Below, one piece after another: positions 8,173-18,393 of a stretch of DNA of 64,000 nt; positions within the stretch are counted from its first letter, which is position 1, and every line of letters starts with the position of its first letter. The notes below the pieces were generated by a model. The model was given only the letters and a program-made list of their open reading frames with translations. It had not been told where the DNA came from and searched no databases. Source of the DNA: Streptomyces finlayi (GTDB lineage Bacteria > Actinomycetota > Actinomycetes > Streptomycetales > Streptomycetaceae); NCBI RefSeq assembly GCF_014216315.1, contig NZ_CP045702.1, positions 2,914,001-2,978,000 on the forward strand. The letters run 5' to 3'. The translations under genes were made by a program, and so were the position numbers.

Positions 8173-8907
8173 ATGTCCACGTCCGATCCGGTCCCGGTCT
8201 TCCGAGCGCTCCACCAGGGGCGCGACCCCGGCGACCCGTTGGTCCTGCCCGGCCCGTGGGACGCCGCGAGTGCCCGGACCTTCGAGCAGGCCGGCTTCCC
8301 GGCGCTCGCCACCCCGAGCGCCGCCGTCGCCGCTTCGCTCGGCTACGAGGACGGGCTGACCCCGGCCGCCGAGATGTTCGCGGCGGTGGCCAGGATCGTG
8401 CGGTCGGTCTCCGTTCCCGTTTCCGCGGACATCGAGGCCGGATACGGCCTGGCCGCGAAGGAACTCGTGGAACGCCTCCTGGAGACGGGCGCCGTGGGCT
8501 GCAATCTGGAGGACTCCGTGGGCGGAGTCCTCCTCGACCCGCACCGGCAGGCCGACCGGCTGGCGGAGGTACGGTCCTTCGCGGGTGACCGGCTCTTCGT
8601 CAACGCCCGCGTCGACACCTATCTCCTGGGCGGCCCCGACCTGGAGACCGGGACGATCGAGCGTGGCCGTCTCTACGCGACGGCCGGCGCGGACTGCGTC
8701 TACCCGATCACCGCGCCCCCGGCCGCCCTCCCCCGCCTGGCTGCGGCGATCCCGGTGCCGCTCAACGCCCATGGCTCACCCCATGCCCCGCAGGCACTGC
8801 GCCGCCTCGGAGAACTGGGCGCCACGCGGATCACCTTCGGTCCGCTGATGCAGCAGCAGGCCATGCGAGCCGTACGGGAGATGGCAGGGGCGCTGCGTGG
8901 CCCCTGA
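8173..8907 (+). CDS. isocitrate lyase/phosphoenolpyruvate mutase family protein
   Basis: A 244-residue TIM-barrel protein of the ICL/PEPM superfamily. The substrate and metal residues are seen in PGPWDAASAR (N-terminal), SADIEAGYG (mid-N) and NLEDSVGG, and NARVDTYL follows. It lacks the KKCGH-type catalytic Cys loop of isocitrate lyase, so it is more like an oxaloacetate hydrolase, 2-methylisocitrate lyase-like or phosphonopyruvate enzyme. The substrate is unknown. GGGAG precedes the ATG with good spacing. A strong hairpin follows the stop codon. Confidence 0.8.
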   Translation: MSTSDPVPVFRALHQGRDPGDPLVLPGPWDAASARTFEQAGFPALATPSAAVAASLGYEDGLTPAAEMFAAVARIVRSVSVPVSADIEAGYGLAAKELVERLLETGAVGCNLEDSVGGVLLDPHRQADRLAEVRSFAGDRLFVNARVDTYLLGGPDLETGTIERGRLYATAGADCVYPITAPPAALPRLAAAIPVPLNAHGSPHAPQALRRLGELGATRITFGPLMQQQAMRAVREMAGALRGP

Positions 8908-8912
8908 CACGC

Positions 8913-8950
8913 GAACCGCCCCCGGCAGCGTGTGCTGCCGGGGGCGGTTC
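8913..8950. terminator. bidirectional intrinsic terminator
   Basis: A perfect 17-bp stem (8913-8929 with 8934-8950) with a GTGT loop lies between the PEP-mutase family gene and the convergent mdh gene. It is flanked by TTCTT on the + side. Confidence 0.85.
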
Positions 8951-9007
8951 TTCAGACGTCGTGCCGAACATCATGCCGAGCTGGGTGGGGCTCGGCATGA
9001 GGCCGGG

Positions 9008-9997
<990 letters not shown>

Positions 9998-10060
9998 GGC
10001 GATCTCCGTTAAGACAGCTGGCGGTGGGGGTCCCTGCCCCTGGTGCTGGATACCTCTGAA

Positions 10061-10074
10061 TCTTGACGTGAAGA
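10061..10074. promoter_or_regulatory. near-palindromic candidate operator upstream of mdh
   Basis: TCTTGACGTGAAGA differs from a perfect palindrome at one symmetric base pair. It lies about 65 bp before the mdh start in the only AT-richer stretch of the gap. The cognate regulator is not evident. Confidence 0.3.
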
Positions 10075-10150
10075 GATATCCAGCGGTCAGGCTATCGGAC
10101 CCGGGGCCGCACGGCCGCCCGCCCCCCTGTGGGACGGCGCACAGACTTCC

Positions 10151-11278
10151 CTACCGGGGCGGGGTGCAGCCCTTCGTGCCGGAGACCAGCACCGCGCATG
10201 CCTTGGCGTCAGCCGGCTTTCCGACCGCGACCATCGGGGTGTACGCGTCGGTGTCGGCGACGGGATCCGCACCCGCGTCCCCGCCCGCACCCGCGTCCGT
10301 ACTCACCGTGCCGTCCTGACCCTGGCCTCCCGCGCTGATCCGCACGGTGTCCCCCGGCGCCGCCTCGGTGATCCGGGCCCAGGAGGCCGCGCAGGTCTTG
10401 CTGTACCTGACCTCGACGAGGCTGCCGCCGACGGTGGCGCGGGCGACCGTACGGGCGAGTTCGCCGCCGCAGCCCATGGCCTCCGGGTCCTGCCCCGTGC
10501 AGTCCGCACCTGCGCACTCGACGCCTGCGGGAAGAGCCGGCGCCTTCGTGGCCGGCGAGGCGGACGGCTTCGCGCCGTCCTTCCCGCCGCCGTCGCCCGG
10601 TGCGGCGAGCAGCACCGCGCCGACGGCCACCGACAGCGCCGCCGTCATGCCGACCAGAAGCATCGTCAGCTTGCGGCGCCCACCGGGAGCCCGCACGGCT
10701 GTCCTGACGGGACCCGTGCCTGGTCCGAAACCGGCCGGGCCGTGCTGGGGTGCTCCGTACTCCTGGCGCGCAGACTGTGGCGGGGCCGCGGGTATGGGAC
10801 CGCGCTGGACGGGCACGGACGGCAGACGGATGCCGTCGAGCACGTCCTCACCACGGGCGGCGCCCGCTCCCGGGGCGGTGGACACCCCCGTGCCGGCGCG
10901 GCCTCCCCGCCCGCCGGAAGCCGGAGCCGGAGCCGGACCGAACTCGCCGAGAGCGTCACGTGCCTGGGAGATCCGGATGGCTTCCATCGTCATGTCGTGG
11001 CGCATCTCGGAGCGGCTCCAGGCGCGCTCCGCAAGCTCCCACATGGTCGTCAGATGGTTCCGGTCGGTGCCCGTCACCTCGGCCAGCGCGACGATCGCGC
11101 CCTTGGGGGCGAGCAGCCGGCCGTTGAGATAACGCTCCCACGACGTCCTGCTGTAGCCCGTGCGGTCGGCCACCGCTGCGAGGTTCAGCCCGCTGCGGTC
11201 GACGAGCCTGCGCAGCTGGCCCATGAACTCCTCGACCTGCGGGTCGAGTTCCTCCGGTAGTGCCTTCCAACGAGGCAT
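10151..11278 (-). CDS. XRE-family membrane-anchored regulator with DUF2690 domain
   Basis: A 375-residue protein in three parts. Residues 15-80 are a helix-turn-helix of the Xre type (LNLAAVADRTGYSRTSWERYLNGR). Residues about 110-200 are a Pro/Gly/Ala-rich linker. One transmembrane helix follows (about 205-228, LTMLLVGMTAALSVAVGAVLL). The C-terminal extracytoplasmic DUF2690 domain has paired cysteines (CAGADCTG, MGCGGE, SKTCAASW). The layout suggests an envelope signal coupled to DNA binding, but no ligand is known to me. It is transcribed away from mdh's promoter region and stands alone. Confidence 0.75.
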   Translation of the reverse strand: MPRWKALPEELDPQVEEFMGQLRRLVDRSGLNLAAVADRTGYSRTSWERYLNGRLLAPKGAIVALAEVTGTDRNHLTTMWELAERAWSRSEMRHDMTMEAIRISQARDALGEFGPAPAPASGGRGGRAGTGVSTAPGAGAARGEDVLDGIRLPSVPVQRGPIPAAPPQSARQEYGAPQHGPAGFGPGTGPVRTAVRAPGGRRKLTMLLVGMTAALSVAVGAVLLAAPGDGGGKDGAKPSASPATKAPALPAGVECAGADCTGQDPEAMGCGGELARTVARATVGGSLVEVRYSKTCAASWARITEAAPGDTVRISAGGQGQDGTVSTDAGAGGDAGADPVADTDAYTPMVAVGKPADAKACAVLVSGTKGCTPPR

Positions 11279-11659
11279 TGCTCCCCCTTGTGTTCCCCCG
11301 AACAGCCTGATGTGCCCCGCTCCGCGACGCCGGTCCCGGTGCCCCCGCCCGGATCCGGTGGTGTTCCGTTCCGGCCACCCAAGAGGATGCGCGATGCCAG
11401 GCGGTCAGTTCCTGATGTGAGAGCGCACCGGAGCATTCGCTGCGTCCGTGCGCTCCGCCGAGCGCCCCGGGCGGGATGCCGTGACAGTCTGCCACCGTTG
11501 CGGAGCGATCACACCGTGGCGGAATGGTCACTTCCGTGCCACAGGCACCAAGCATCACTTGTCCCGCCAGGGCATGTCCATGACTCTTGATGCAGGACGG
11601 GGCAAGGCCGCTCAAGCCACCGCAGACCGGTGGTTTTTCGTACGGACCCGCGTCCTCGG
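11279..11659. other. intergenic region without a recognised gene
   Basis: These 381 bases lie between the start of the XRE/DUF2690 gene and the terminator of the folD-DUF3017 operon. Possible reading frames give only low-complexity shadows. A modestly AT-richer stretch (11480-11580) could hold the XRE gene promoter. No tRNA, repeat or attachment site was seen. Confidence 0.5.
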
Positions 11660-11693
11660 GTGTCCGTCCCTCCTCGGGGGAGGGGACGGACAC
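11660..11693 (-). terminator. intrinsic terminator of the folD-DUF3017 operon
   Basis: A GC-rich stem of about 14 bp (GTGTCCGTCCC on one arm, GGGACGGACAC-like on the other) around TCGGGG begins directly after the DUF3017 stop codon at 11694-11696. Confidence 0.7.
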
Positions 11694-12338
11694 TCAGCGG
11701 ATCGTGAAGTGGACCGCGTCCTCGAGAATCGGGACGTCCAGCAAGGGTTGCGGCTGCGCCATCAGCGCGAGCAGCACGATGAGCGTGCCCATCAGTCCGT
11801 ACGTGACCAGGTCGGTGAACCGGGACCGTACGGCGAGCATGCCCACCGACGGGACCACCCAGCGCAGCACGGCCCCCGTCACGAGGGCGACCCCGATCAG
11901 CACCGTGCCGATGCGGAACGCCTCGGCGAAAGGATCGGTGGCCACGACCAGCAGCCCGGCGCCGGCCACGAAGAGCACGGTGAGCAGGGGCCACTGACGG
12001 GCGGGCGCGGGCGCGTCGCCCGGCGCCGCCCGTCCGCCGCCCTCGGGCCGAGCGGTGTCACGGGTCAGCGAGGGAAAACGCCGGGACCGCGGGGCGGCGG
12101 CCGCAGCCGGTTCACCCGCGGCTCCTTCGTCTCCGGACGGCTCGGCAAGCGGCTCCCGGGCCGACCGCTCGACCGACCCTCCGGACAGCTCCGCAGCCGG
12201 CGTCGGCTTCCCGGTGTCCGGGGAGTCCGCAGCGTCCAGGGAAGCCGTGGCGTCCGGCGCAGGCGTCACCGGCGTCTCCCCGTCCTCGGATCTCGGGTCG
12301 ACGGAGTCCTGGCCGGCCGGACTGGTACCAGCACCCAT
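11694..12338 (-). CDS. DUF3017 domain membrane protein
   Basis: A 214-residue protein with a disordered Pro/Ala/acidic N-terminal half and three hydrophobic helices in the C-terminal half (WPLLTVLFVAGAGLLVV, IGTVLIGVALVTGAVL, YGLMGTLIVLLALM), matching DUF3017. The start at 12338 has GGAAGGA at good spacing and lies 22 bp after folD. The folD-DUF3017 pair is a recurrent actinobacterial arrangement. Function is unknown; the folate link is by context only. Confidence 0.8.
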   Translation of the reverse strand: MGAGTSPAGQDSVDPRSEDGETPVTPAPDATASLDAADSPDTGKPTPAAELSGGSVERSAREPLAEPSGDEGAAGEPAAAAAPRSRRFPSLTRDTARPEGGGRAAPGDAPAPARQWPLLTVLFVAGAGLLVVATDPFAEAFRIGTVLIGVALVTGAVLRWVVPSVGMLAVRSRFTDLVTYGLMGTLIVLLALMAQPQPLLDVPILEDAVHFTIR

Positions 12339-12360
12339 GACGTTCCTTCCGGGATTCGGT

Positions 12361-13245
12361 TCAGCCGGAGACGGCAGCGGCGTCGGCGGCGTCGGCGGAG
12401 GCACGCTCGGCCGCCTCGACCACGTTGACCAGCAGCTGGGCGCGGGTCATCGGGCCGACTCCACCGGGGTTCGGGGCGACCCAGGCGGCCACCTCGGCGA
12501 CTCCCGGGTGCACGTCGCCGACGATCTTCCCGTTCCCGTCGCGGCTGACGCCGACATCGAGCACGGCGGCGCCCGGCTTCACGTCCTCGGGCTTGATGAG
12601 GTGGGGCACCCCGGCGGCGGCGACGATGATGTCGGCCTGCCTGAGGTGGGAGGAGAGGTCGCGGGTGCCGGTGTGGCACTGGGTGACCGTGGCGTTCTCG
12701 GACTTGCGGGTGAGCAGCAGCGGGATCGAGCGGCCGATGGTGACACCCCGTCCGACGACCACGACATGCGCGCCGTTGATCTCGACACCGTGGGCGCGGA
12801 GCAGCTGGACGACACCCTGCGGGGTGCAGGGCAGCGGGCCGGTCTCGTTCAGGACGAGCCTGCCCAGGCTCATCGGGTGGAGGCCGTCGGCGTCCTTGAC
12901 CGGGTCCATGAGCTCCAGGACCCGGTTGGTGTCGATGCCCTTCGGGAGGGGAAGCTGCACGATGTAGCCGGTGCACTCGGGGTTGTCGTTGAGCTCGCGT
13001 ACGACCTCCTCGATGTCCTCCTGAGTGGCGGTGTCGGGGAGTTCGCGCTGGATCGAGGCGATGCCGACCTGCGCGCAGTCACGGTGCTTGCCGTTCACGT
13101 ACCACCGGCTGCCCGGGTCGTCGCCGACCAGCAGGGTCCCCAGGCCCGGCGTGATGCCCTGCGCCTTGAGGGCCGCCACGCGGACGGTCAGATCGGATTT
13201 GATCGCAGCTGCGGTGGCCTTGCCATCGAGAATCTGGGCAGTCAT
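12361..13245 (-). CDS. folD: bifunctional methylenetetrahydrofolate dehydrogenase/cyclohydrolase
   Basis: A 294-residue FolD interconverting 5,10-methylene-, methenyl- and 10-formyl-THF, which supplies one-carbon units to the purine enzymes encoded nearby. The active-site Tyr-x-x-x-Lys is in YVNGKHRDC (around residue 50). The conserved QLPLPKG and DVDGLHP-type (DADGLHP) segments follow. The NADP-binding GRGVTIGRSIPLLL and PGGVGPMT close the protein. The start beginning MTAQILDG at 13245 gives the family length; a longer frame upstream has no family sequence. DUF3017 follows in the same operon. Confidence 0.93.
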   Translation of the reverse strand: MTAQILDGKATAAAIKSDLTVRVAALKAQGITPGLGTLLVGDDPGSRWYVNGKHRDCAQVGIASIQRELPDTATQEDIEEVVRELNDNPECTGYIVQLPLPKGIDTNRVLELMDPVKDADGLHPMSLGRLVLNETGPLPCTPQGVVQLLRAHGVEINGAHVVVVGRGVTIGRSIPLLLTRKSENATVTQCHTGTRDLSSHLRQADIIVAAAGVPHLIKPEDVKPGAAVLDVGVSRDGNGKIVGDVHPGVAEVAAWVAPNPGGVGPMTRAQLLVNVVEAAERASADAADAAAVSG

Positions 13246-13476
13246 GGCCCCATCCTCGCGGATGACCCCGTCCGCTTGCCAATTGCGGGTGCCGACGTGG
13301 ACGCGAGGTTGCACTTGCACAACGCCTCGCGCAACCGACTGGACAAACTTACGTGCGACTTATAACGATGAGAGTCGCAGTGCCGCGCAGCACGGGGGGT
13401 GGCGCACGCTGGCGTGAGTCCTTCCTCCGTGTGGCCGGAAACCGTCCCCGCACGTCTGCTTGAAGGAACACCCCAT

Positions 13477-14202
13477 ATGAGCTTCGGCGACCCGAACAAC
13501 CCGTACGGGCAGCAGCCCGGACAGCCTCCCCAGCAGCCCCAGGGCCAGCCCGGGTACGGCTACCCGCAGCAGGCTCCTCAGGGTGTCCCGCAGCAGGGCT
13601 ACGGCTACCCGCAGCAGCCGGGTCAGCCCGACCAGGCCTACGGTGCCTACCCGCAGCAGCAGCCCGGCACCCTCCAGGCCAACAACGGCTACATCAACAT
13701 CCCGGGGCTCGGCACCGTCCAGGTCGCCTCGATGGGACGCCGCCTCGGCGCGCGCGCCATCGACGGTGTGGCCATAGGCGTGATCCTGAGCATCATCATG
13801 GGCATCGGCCTGGCCGGCGCGGTGGGTCTCACGCAGGACTGTGACCCGGCCTCCGCCGATTACAACCAGTGCATGAACGACGCCAGCGCAAGCATGATCG
13901 GCGTCATGTTCACCTGGATCGCCGTGATCGCCGTTTTCACGCTGCTCTACGAGTGGCTGATGATCGCCTTCGTCGGCGCGACGGTCGGCAAGCTCGCCGT
14001 GGGCCTGCGCGTCGTCAAGGAGAGCACCGGCCAGAACCCGGGCCTGGGCTCGTCGTTCATCCGCTACATCATCCCGATCGTCGGCGCGTTCCTCTGCTAC
14101 ATCGGCGCCATCCTGGTCTACCTCTCCCCGTTCTTCGACAACTCGGGGAAGCTCCAGGGCTGGCACGACCGTGCCGCAGGCACCCTGGTCGTCAAGAAGT
14201 AG
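13477..14202 (+). CDS. RDD family membrane protein
   Basis: A 241-residue protein. The first 70 residues are a cytoplasmic Pro/Gln/Gly/Tyr tract of PYGQQPGQ and GYGYPQQ-like repeats. The RDD domain follows, with MGRRLGARAIDGVAIGV (the Arg-Asp pairs that name the family) and three to four hydrophobic helices ending in FLCYIGAILVYLSPFF and the typical QGWHDRAAGTLVV. GAAGGAAC lies about 9 nt before the ATG. Some RDD proteins are reported as cation antiporters, but no transport role can be assigned here. A strong terminator follows. Confidence 0.8.
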   Translation: MSFGDPNNPYGQQPGQPPQQPQGQPGYGYPQQAPQGVPQQGYGYPQQPGQPDQAYGAYPQQQPGTLQANNGYINIPGLGTVQVASMGRRLGARAIDGVAIGVILSIIMGIGLAGAVGLTQDCDPASADYNQCMNDASASMIGVMFTWIAVIAVFTLLYEWLMIAFVGATVGKLAVGLRVVKESTGQNPGLGSSFIRYIIPIVGAFLCYIGAILVYLSPFFDNSGKLQGWHDRAAGTLVVKK

Positions 14203-14222
14203 GGCGTACACAGCGCTCGCAC

Positions 14223-14264
14223 ACAGCACGAAGGGCCGGAGCTCGCTCCGGCCCTTCGTGCTGT
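14223..14264. terminator. bidirectional intrinsic terminator
   Basis: A perfect 19-bp stem (14223-14241 with 14246-14264) with a CTCG-type loop lies between the RDD gene and the convergent DUF2079 gene. Confidence 0.85.
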
Positions 14265-14301
14265 CCGGGCTCCTTCGTGCCGTACGGGGGCGGCCGGCGG
14301 T

Positions 14302-15789
14302 TCAGGTCCGGGAGCCGGACGGCTCCGGGCTGGTCCGCTCCAGCACCACGAACGGACCCGACCGGTGCTTGAGCCGGTAGCGCGCCTCCGGGTGGAGCTG
14401 CTGTGCGTACGCCACGGGGTCATCGATCGGCTGCGACCAGCTGAAGTCCAGGTTGACGGCGACGATGTCGGGCGCCGTGCCGGGCGCACCGCCGATCCAG
14501 TAGACCGTGCGGTCGCCGGTCAGGTGCGCCATGAGCGTGATGTCGGTCTCCACGCGAGCCCCCTTCGGGATGGCCTCCAGCGCCTGCCGGGCCGCGTGAG
14601 CGCGGGCGTCGGTGCGGTAGGTCTCCGGACGCAGCAGGTCACGGAGCGGAAGATGCTGGGTGAGGGCCACGGCGATAGCCGTGGCGACGGGCACGGCGAC
14701 GTTCGCGTACGAGACGAGCCAGGGGCGTGACGAGCCGCGGCTGCGGCGGACGCCGTCGGCCATGGCCAGGAAGAGCACCGGCATCAGGATGGCGCTGTAG
14801 TGCCAGACCATGCCCCAGTGGTTGGAGTCCTGGGACAGCAGCCGCCAGCCGAGCGTGGGCAGGACGAGCAGCACCAGCGGTGAACGCAGCGCCATGAAGG
14901 CGGTGATGCCGACGAGGAGGACGAGCATCTCCAGCTTGACGGCGGAGTCGAGGATGCCGAGGACCGAGTCGAGCGGGGAGACGTCCTGCTCACCGTTCTT
15001 CTCGATCTTCTTCCAGTAGTCGTACGTCCCCTGGCTGCTTGCCGCCGGTATGAGCACCAGCACGGTGACGACGAAGGCCAGCACGCCGAAGGCGGCGAGC
15101 AGGGCGCCCTGGAGGCGGCGGCCGTACAGGAAGAGCAGGAAGCCGACGACGGCGACGGTGGCGCCCAGGTCCTCCTTGACCAGCACCAGGGGCAGCGACC
15201 AGAGGACCGCGGCGGTCCAGCGCCGCATGAGCAGGGCCCTGCAGACGAGCGCGAGCAGCGGTACCGCGAACGCGATCTCGTGGAAGTCGGACTTCACCGC
15301 TTCCTGGAGCCCCCAGGACAGTCCGTACGCGATGGTGGCGCAGAGACCCGAGCGGCCGCCGAGAAGCTGCTGGGTGGTGCGGCCGACGACGACGGCCGAG
15401 ACGGCGAAGAGCGCGGCCTGGGCGAACAGCAGGGCCAGGGCGGACGGCCAGATCCAGTAGAGCGGCACGAGAAGCGCCACGACCGGGCTGAAGTGGTCGC
15501 CGAGTATCAGATAGCCGGGGCCCTTGATGTCCACGACCGGGGCGTTCAGACCGGCGTAGGAGCGGACCTCCTGTTCGAATATCCCCAGGTCCCAGGAGGG
15601 CGAGCCGAAGCTCCTGTACTGGAGGAACGAGTAGAGGAAGTACAGCCCGCACAGCGCGGCCGCCGCGATCAGATACGGGCGCGGCGGGACATGGTCCCCG
15701 GCTGTCCCGGCACCGGCTTCCGACGCGGGGGCCGGAGGCCCGGCGTCCGTTTCGGACCGGTCCGGTTCCCTCTTGTTCAGTTCGAGCAC
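14302..15789 (-). CDS. DUF2079 polytopic membrane protein
   Basis: A protein of about 495 residues with 10-12 hydrophobic helices and the DUF2079 hallmark SPSWDLGIFEQEVRSYAGL near residue 60. It also has SDFHEIAFAVPLLAL, and a soluble C-terminal part (about 400-495) with TDITLMAHLTGDRTVYWIGG. The family is GT-C-like, so an envelope glycosyl or lipid-linked role is plausible but unproven. The GTG at 15789 is chosen because upstream in-frame sequence is out-of-frame purH; the RBS is weak. Confidence 0.75.
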   Translation of the reverse strand: MLELNKREPDRSETDAGPPAPASEAGAGTAGDHVPPRPYLIAAAALCGLYFLYSFLQYRSFGSPSWDLGIFEQEVRSYAGLNAPVVDIKGPGYLILGDHFSPVVALLVPLYWIWPSALALLFAQAALFAVSAVVVGRTTQQLLGGRSGLCATIAYGLSWGLQEAVKSDFHEIAFAVPLLALVCRALLMRRWTAAVLWSLPLVLVKEDLGATVAVVGFLLFLYGRRLQGALLAAFGVLAFVVTVLVLIPAASSQGTYDYWKKIEKNGEQDVSPLDSVLGILDSAVKLEMLVLLVGITAFMALRSPLVLLVLPTLGWRLLSQDSNHWGMVWHYSAILMPVLFLAMADGVRRSRGSSRPWLVSYANVAVPVATAIAVALTQHLPLRDLLRPETYRTDARAHAARQALEAIPKGARVETDITLMAHLTGDRTVYWIGGAPGTAPDIVAVNLDFSWSQPIDDPVAYAQQLHPEARYRLKHRSGPFVVLERTSPEPSGSRT

Positions 15790-15863
15790 GACGCCCCCGC
15801 AACGGAATCCCTGGCCGTTTATTAGAACAGAGAGACGAGGCGGTACGGCACGCCGAACGCGGC

Positions 15864-15898
15864 GCAGGCCGTACCCCTGTGTACGGGGTACGGCCTGC
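15864..15898 (-). terminator. intrinsic terminator after purH
   Basis: A perfect 14-bp stem (GCAGGCCGTACCCC with its complement) and a 7-nt loop start about 25 bp after the purH stop codon. Confidence 0.8.
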
Positions 15899-15923
15899 TC
15901 TCCCTGCGAGGCGCTGATACGGC

Positions 15924-17477
15924 TCAGTGGAAGAAGTGGCGCGTTCCGGTGAAGTACATCGTCACGCCCGCCTTCTTCGCCGCCTCGACGACGAGCTCGT
16001 CGCGGACCGATCCGCCCGGCTGGACCACGGCCTTCACGCCGGCCGCGGTGAGGATCTCCAGGCCGTCGGGGAACGGGAAGAACGCGTCGGACGCGGCGTA
16101 CGCACCCTCCGCGCGCTCCTTGCCCGCCCGCTCGACGGCGAGCTTCGCGGAGTCCACCCGGTTGACCTGTCCCATGCCGACGCCGACCGAGGCACCGCCC
16201 TTGGCGAGCAGGATCGCGTTGGACTTGACCGCGCGGCACGCCTTCCAGGCGAACGAGAGCTCCGCGAGCTCGTCGGCGGACAGGGCCTCACCGGTGGCGA
16301 GGGTCCAGTTGGCCGGGTCGTCGCCCTCGGCCTGGAGGCGGTCGGTGACCTGGAGCAGCGCACCGCCGTCGATCGGCTTGACCTCGAACGCGGAGGCCGG
16401 GGCGTCGGGGCAGCGCAGCACCCGGATGTTCTTCTTGCGGGCGAGCACCTCGACGGCACCGTCCTCGTACGCCGGGGCGACGATGACCTCGGTGAAGATC
16501 TCGGCGACCTGCTCGGCCAGCTCGACGGTAACCGGACGGTTGACCGCGATCACGCCGCCGAAGGCGGACAGCGGGTCGCAGGCGTGGGCGCTGCGGTGCG
16601 CCGCGGCGACGTCGTCACCGATCGCGATGCCGCACGGGTTGGCGTGCTTGATGATCGCGACACACGGCTCGACGTGGTCGTACGCGGCGCGGCGCGCGGC
16701 ATCGGTGTCCGTGTAGTTGTTGTAGGACATCTCCTTGCCGTGCAGCTGTTCGGCCTCGGCCAGTCCGCCCTCGCCCGCGGCGTAGAGCGCGGCGGGCTGG
16801 TGCGGGTTCTCGCCGTAGCGCAGCACGTTCTCGCGCGTGAAGGTGTCACCGAGGAATGCGGGGAGGCCCGAGTCGTCGGAGGCCGCGTAGTCGGCCGCGA
16901 ACCAGGACGCGACCGCCACGTCGTAGGCGGCGGTGTGCTGGAACGCCTCCGCGGCGAGCCGCTTGCGGGCGGTCAGGTCGAAGCCGCCCGCCTTGACCGC
17001 GGCGAGGACGTCGGCGTAACGCTCCGGGCTCGTGACGACGGCCACGGACGGGTGATTCTTGGCCGCGGCGCGGACCATCGACGGGCCGCCGATGTCGATC
17101 TGCTCCACGCACTCGTCGTCGGAGGCGCCGGAGGCGACGGTCTCCTTGAACGGGTACAGGTTGACGACCACGAGGTCGAACGGCTCGACACCGAGCTCGG
17201 CGAGCTGCTCGCGGTGGGCGTCCAGGCGCAGGTCGGCGAGGATGCCGGCGTGCACACGGGGGTGGAGCGTCTTGACCCGGCCGTCGAGGCACTCGGGGAA
17301 ACCGGTGAGCTCCTCGACCTTGGTGACCGGCACGCCGGCGGCGGCGATCTTCCCGGCGGTGGAGCCGGTGGAGACGAGCTCGACACCCGCTTCGTGCAGA
17401 CCGCGCGCGAGGTCTTCGAGCCCCGTCTTGTCGTAGACACTGACCAGGGCGCGGCGGATGGGCTTATTCACCGACAT
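15924..17477 (-). CDS. purH: bifunctional AICAR transformylase/IMP cyclohydrolase
   Basis: A 517-residue enzyme for the last two steps of IMP synthesis. The N-terminal MGS-like cyclohydrolase domain (about 1-140) shows LVSVYDKTGLEDLARGL, STGSTAGKI and DGRVKTLHPRVHAGIL. The C-terminal AICARFT domain carries the catalytic KHANPCG motif and ends in FPFPDGLEIL and PGGSVRDELV. The ATG at 17477 overlaps the end of purN by 14 bp, indicating coupling; an in-frame ATG nine codons upstream is less likely. The enzyme uses 10-formyl-THF, the product of FolD. Confidence 0.95.
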   Translation of the reverse strand: MSVNKPIRRALVSVYDKTGLEDLARGLHEAGVELVSTGSTAGKIAAAGVPVTKVEELTGFPECLDGRVKTLHPRVHAGILADLRLDAHREQLAELGVEPFDLVVVNLYPFKETVASGASDDECVEQIDIGGPSMVRAAAKNHPSVAVVTSPERYADVLAAVKAGGFDLTARKRLAAEAFQHTAAYDVAVASWFAADYAASDDSGLPAFLGDTFTRENVLRYGENPHQPAALYAAGEGGLAEAEQLHGKEMSYNNYTDTDAARRAAYDHVEPCVAIIKHANPCGIAIGDDVAAAHRSAHACDPLSAFGGVIAVNRPVTVELAEQVAEIFTEVIVAPAYEDGAVEVLARKKNIRVLRCPDAPASAFEVKPIDGGALLQVTDRLQAEGDDPANWTLATGEALSADELAELSFAWKACRAVKSNAILLAKGGASVGVGMGQVNRVDSAKLAVERAGKERAEGAYAASDAFFPFPDGLEILTAAGVKAVVQPGGSVRDELVVEAAKKAGVTMYFTGTRHFFH

Positions 17478-18120
17478 GACCGAGATGAACCTTTCGTCCC
17501 TCAATGCGATAGCCGTCGCGGGCGAGCCGCCCTACGGCCTCGACGAGCAGCGTGCGCTCGACTTCCTTGATGCGTTCGTGGAGGGCCGCTTCGCCCTCCG
17601 GGGTGTCCTCTTCGGTCACCTCGACCACGCCCTGCGCGATGATCGGACCGGTGTCGACGCCGTCGTCGACGAAGTGGACGGTGCACCCGGTGACCTTCAC
17701 GCCGTACGCGAGAGCGTCACGTACTCCGTGGGCACCGGGAAAGCTGGGGAGCAGGGCGGGGTGGGTGTTGACGACCCGGCCGCCGAACTCGGCGAGGAAC
17801 CTCTTGCCCACGATCTTCATGAACCCCGCCGACACGACGAGGTCCGGGCGGTGCGCGGCGGTGGCCGCGGTGAGCGCCTCGTCCCACTCCTCACGGGTGG
17901 CGTGCTCACGGACCCGGCACACGAAGGTGGGGAGTCCGGCGCGCTCCGCGCGTTCCAGCCCGGCGATGCCGGGACGGTCCGCACCGACCGCGACGACCTG
18001 GGCACCGTAGCCCTCGGGGTCGTCACCGATGGCGTCGAGCAGCGCCTGGAGGTTCGTACCGGAACCGGAGACCAGCACGACCAGGCGGGCCGGAGTGGGG
18101 GAAGGGGGCGGGGAGGCCAC
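17464..18120 (-). CDS. purN: phosphoribosylglycinamide formyltransferase
   Basis: A 218-residue GAR transformylase. VLVSGSGTNLQALLDA near the N-terminus binds phosphate. The catalytic Asn and His are in VVNTHPALLPSFPGAHG and the Asp in DDGVDTGPIIAQ. The GTG at 18120 is preceded by AAAGGG and opens VASPPPSPTPARLVV. The gene leads a purN-purH operon, with overlapping stop and start codons. A 270-bp gap upstream, with an AT-richer stretch near 18190-18240, should hold the promoter. Confidence 0.93.
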   Translation of the reverse strand: MASPPPSPTPARLVVLVSGSGTNLQALLDAIGDDPEGYGAQVVAVGADRPGIAGLERAERAGLPTFVCRVREHATREEWDEALTAATAAHRPDLVVSAGFMKIVGKRFLAEFGGRVVNTHPALLPSFPGAHGVRDALAYGVKVTGCTVHFVDDGVDTGPIIAQGVVEVTEEDTPEGEAALHERIKEVERTLLVEAVGRLARDGYRIEGRKVHLGHVGE

Positions 18121-18393
18121 GGCTGGGCCCTTTCTCGCGTGGTAACGCAGGTGCGAAGCGCTTGCGGCGCTGTGCGGTGCTGGGTGCGGTGTTGCTGGAG
18201 TGCTACTTGTACGGTCGTACGAAAGAAGGTCGCCCCTTGATACGGGGAACTCTACGAACCGGCCGACCGTCAGCAACGATACCGGCACACCCAGCGGCCC
18301 CCACGGGACGGGGGCGTGGCCGGGAGGTAGCGTCTGGGGACAGCGAACCGTCCGCCGGGCGGGAAACGACGAGATGGGGAAGACGTTCTTCAC

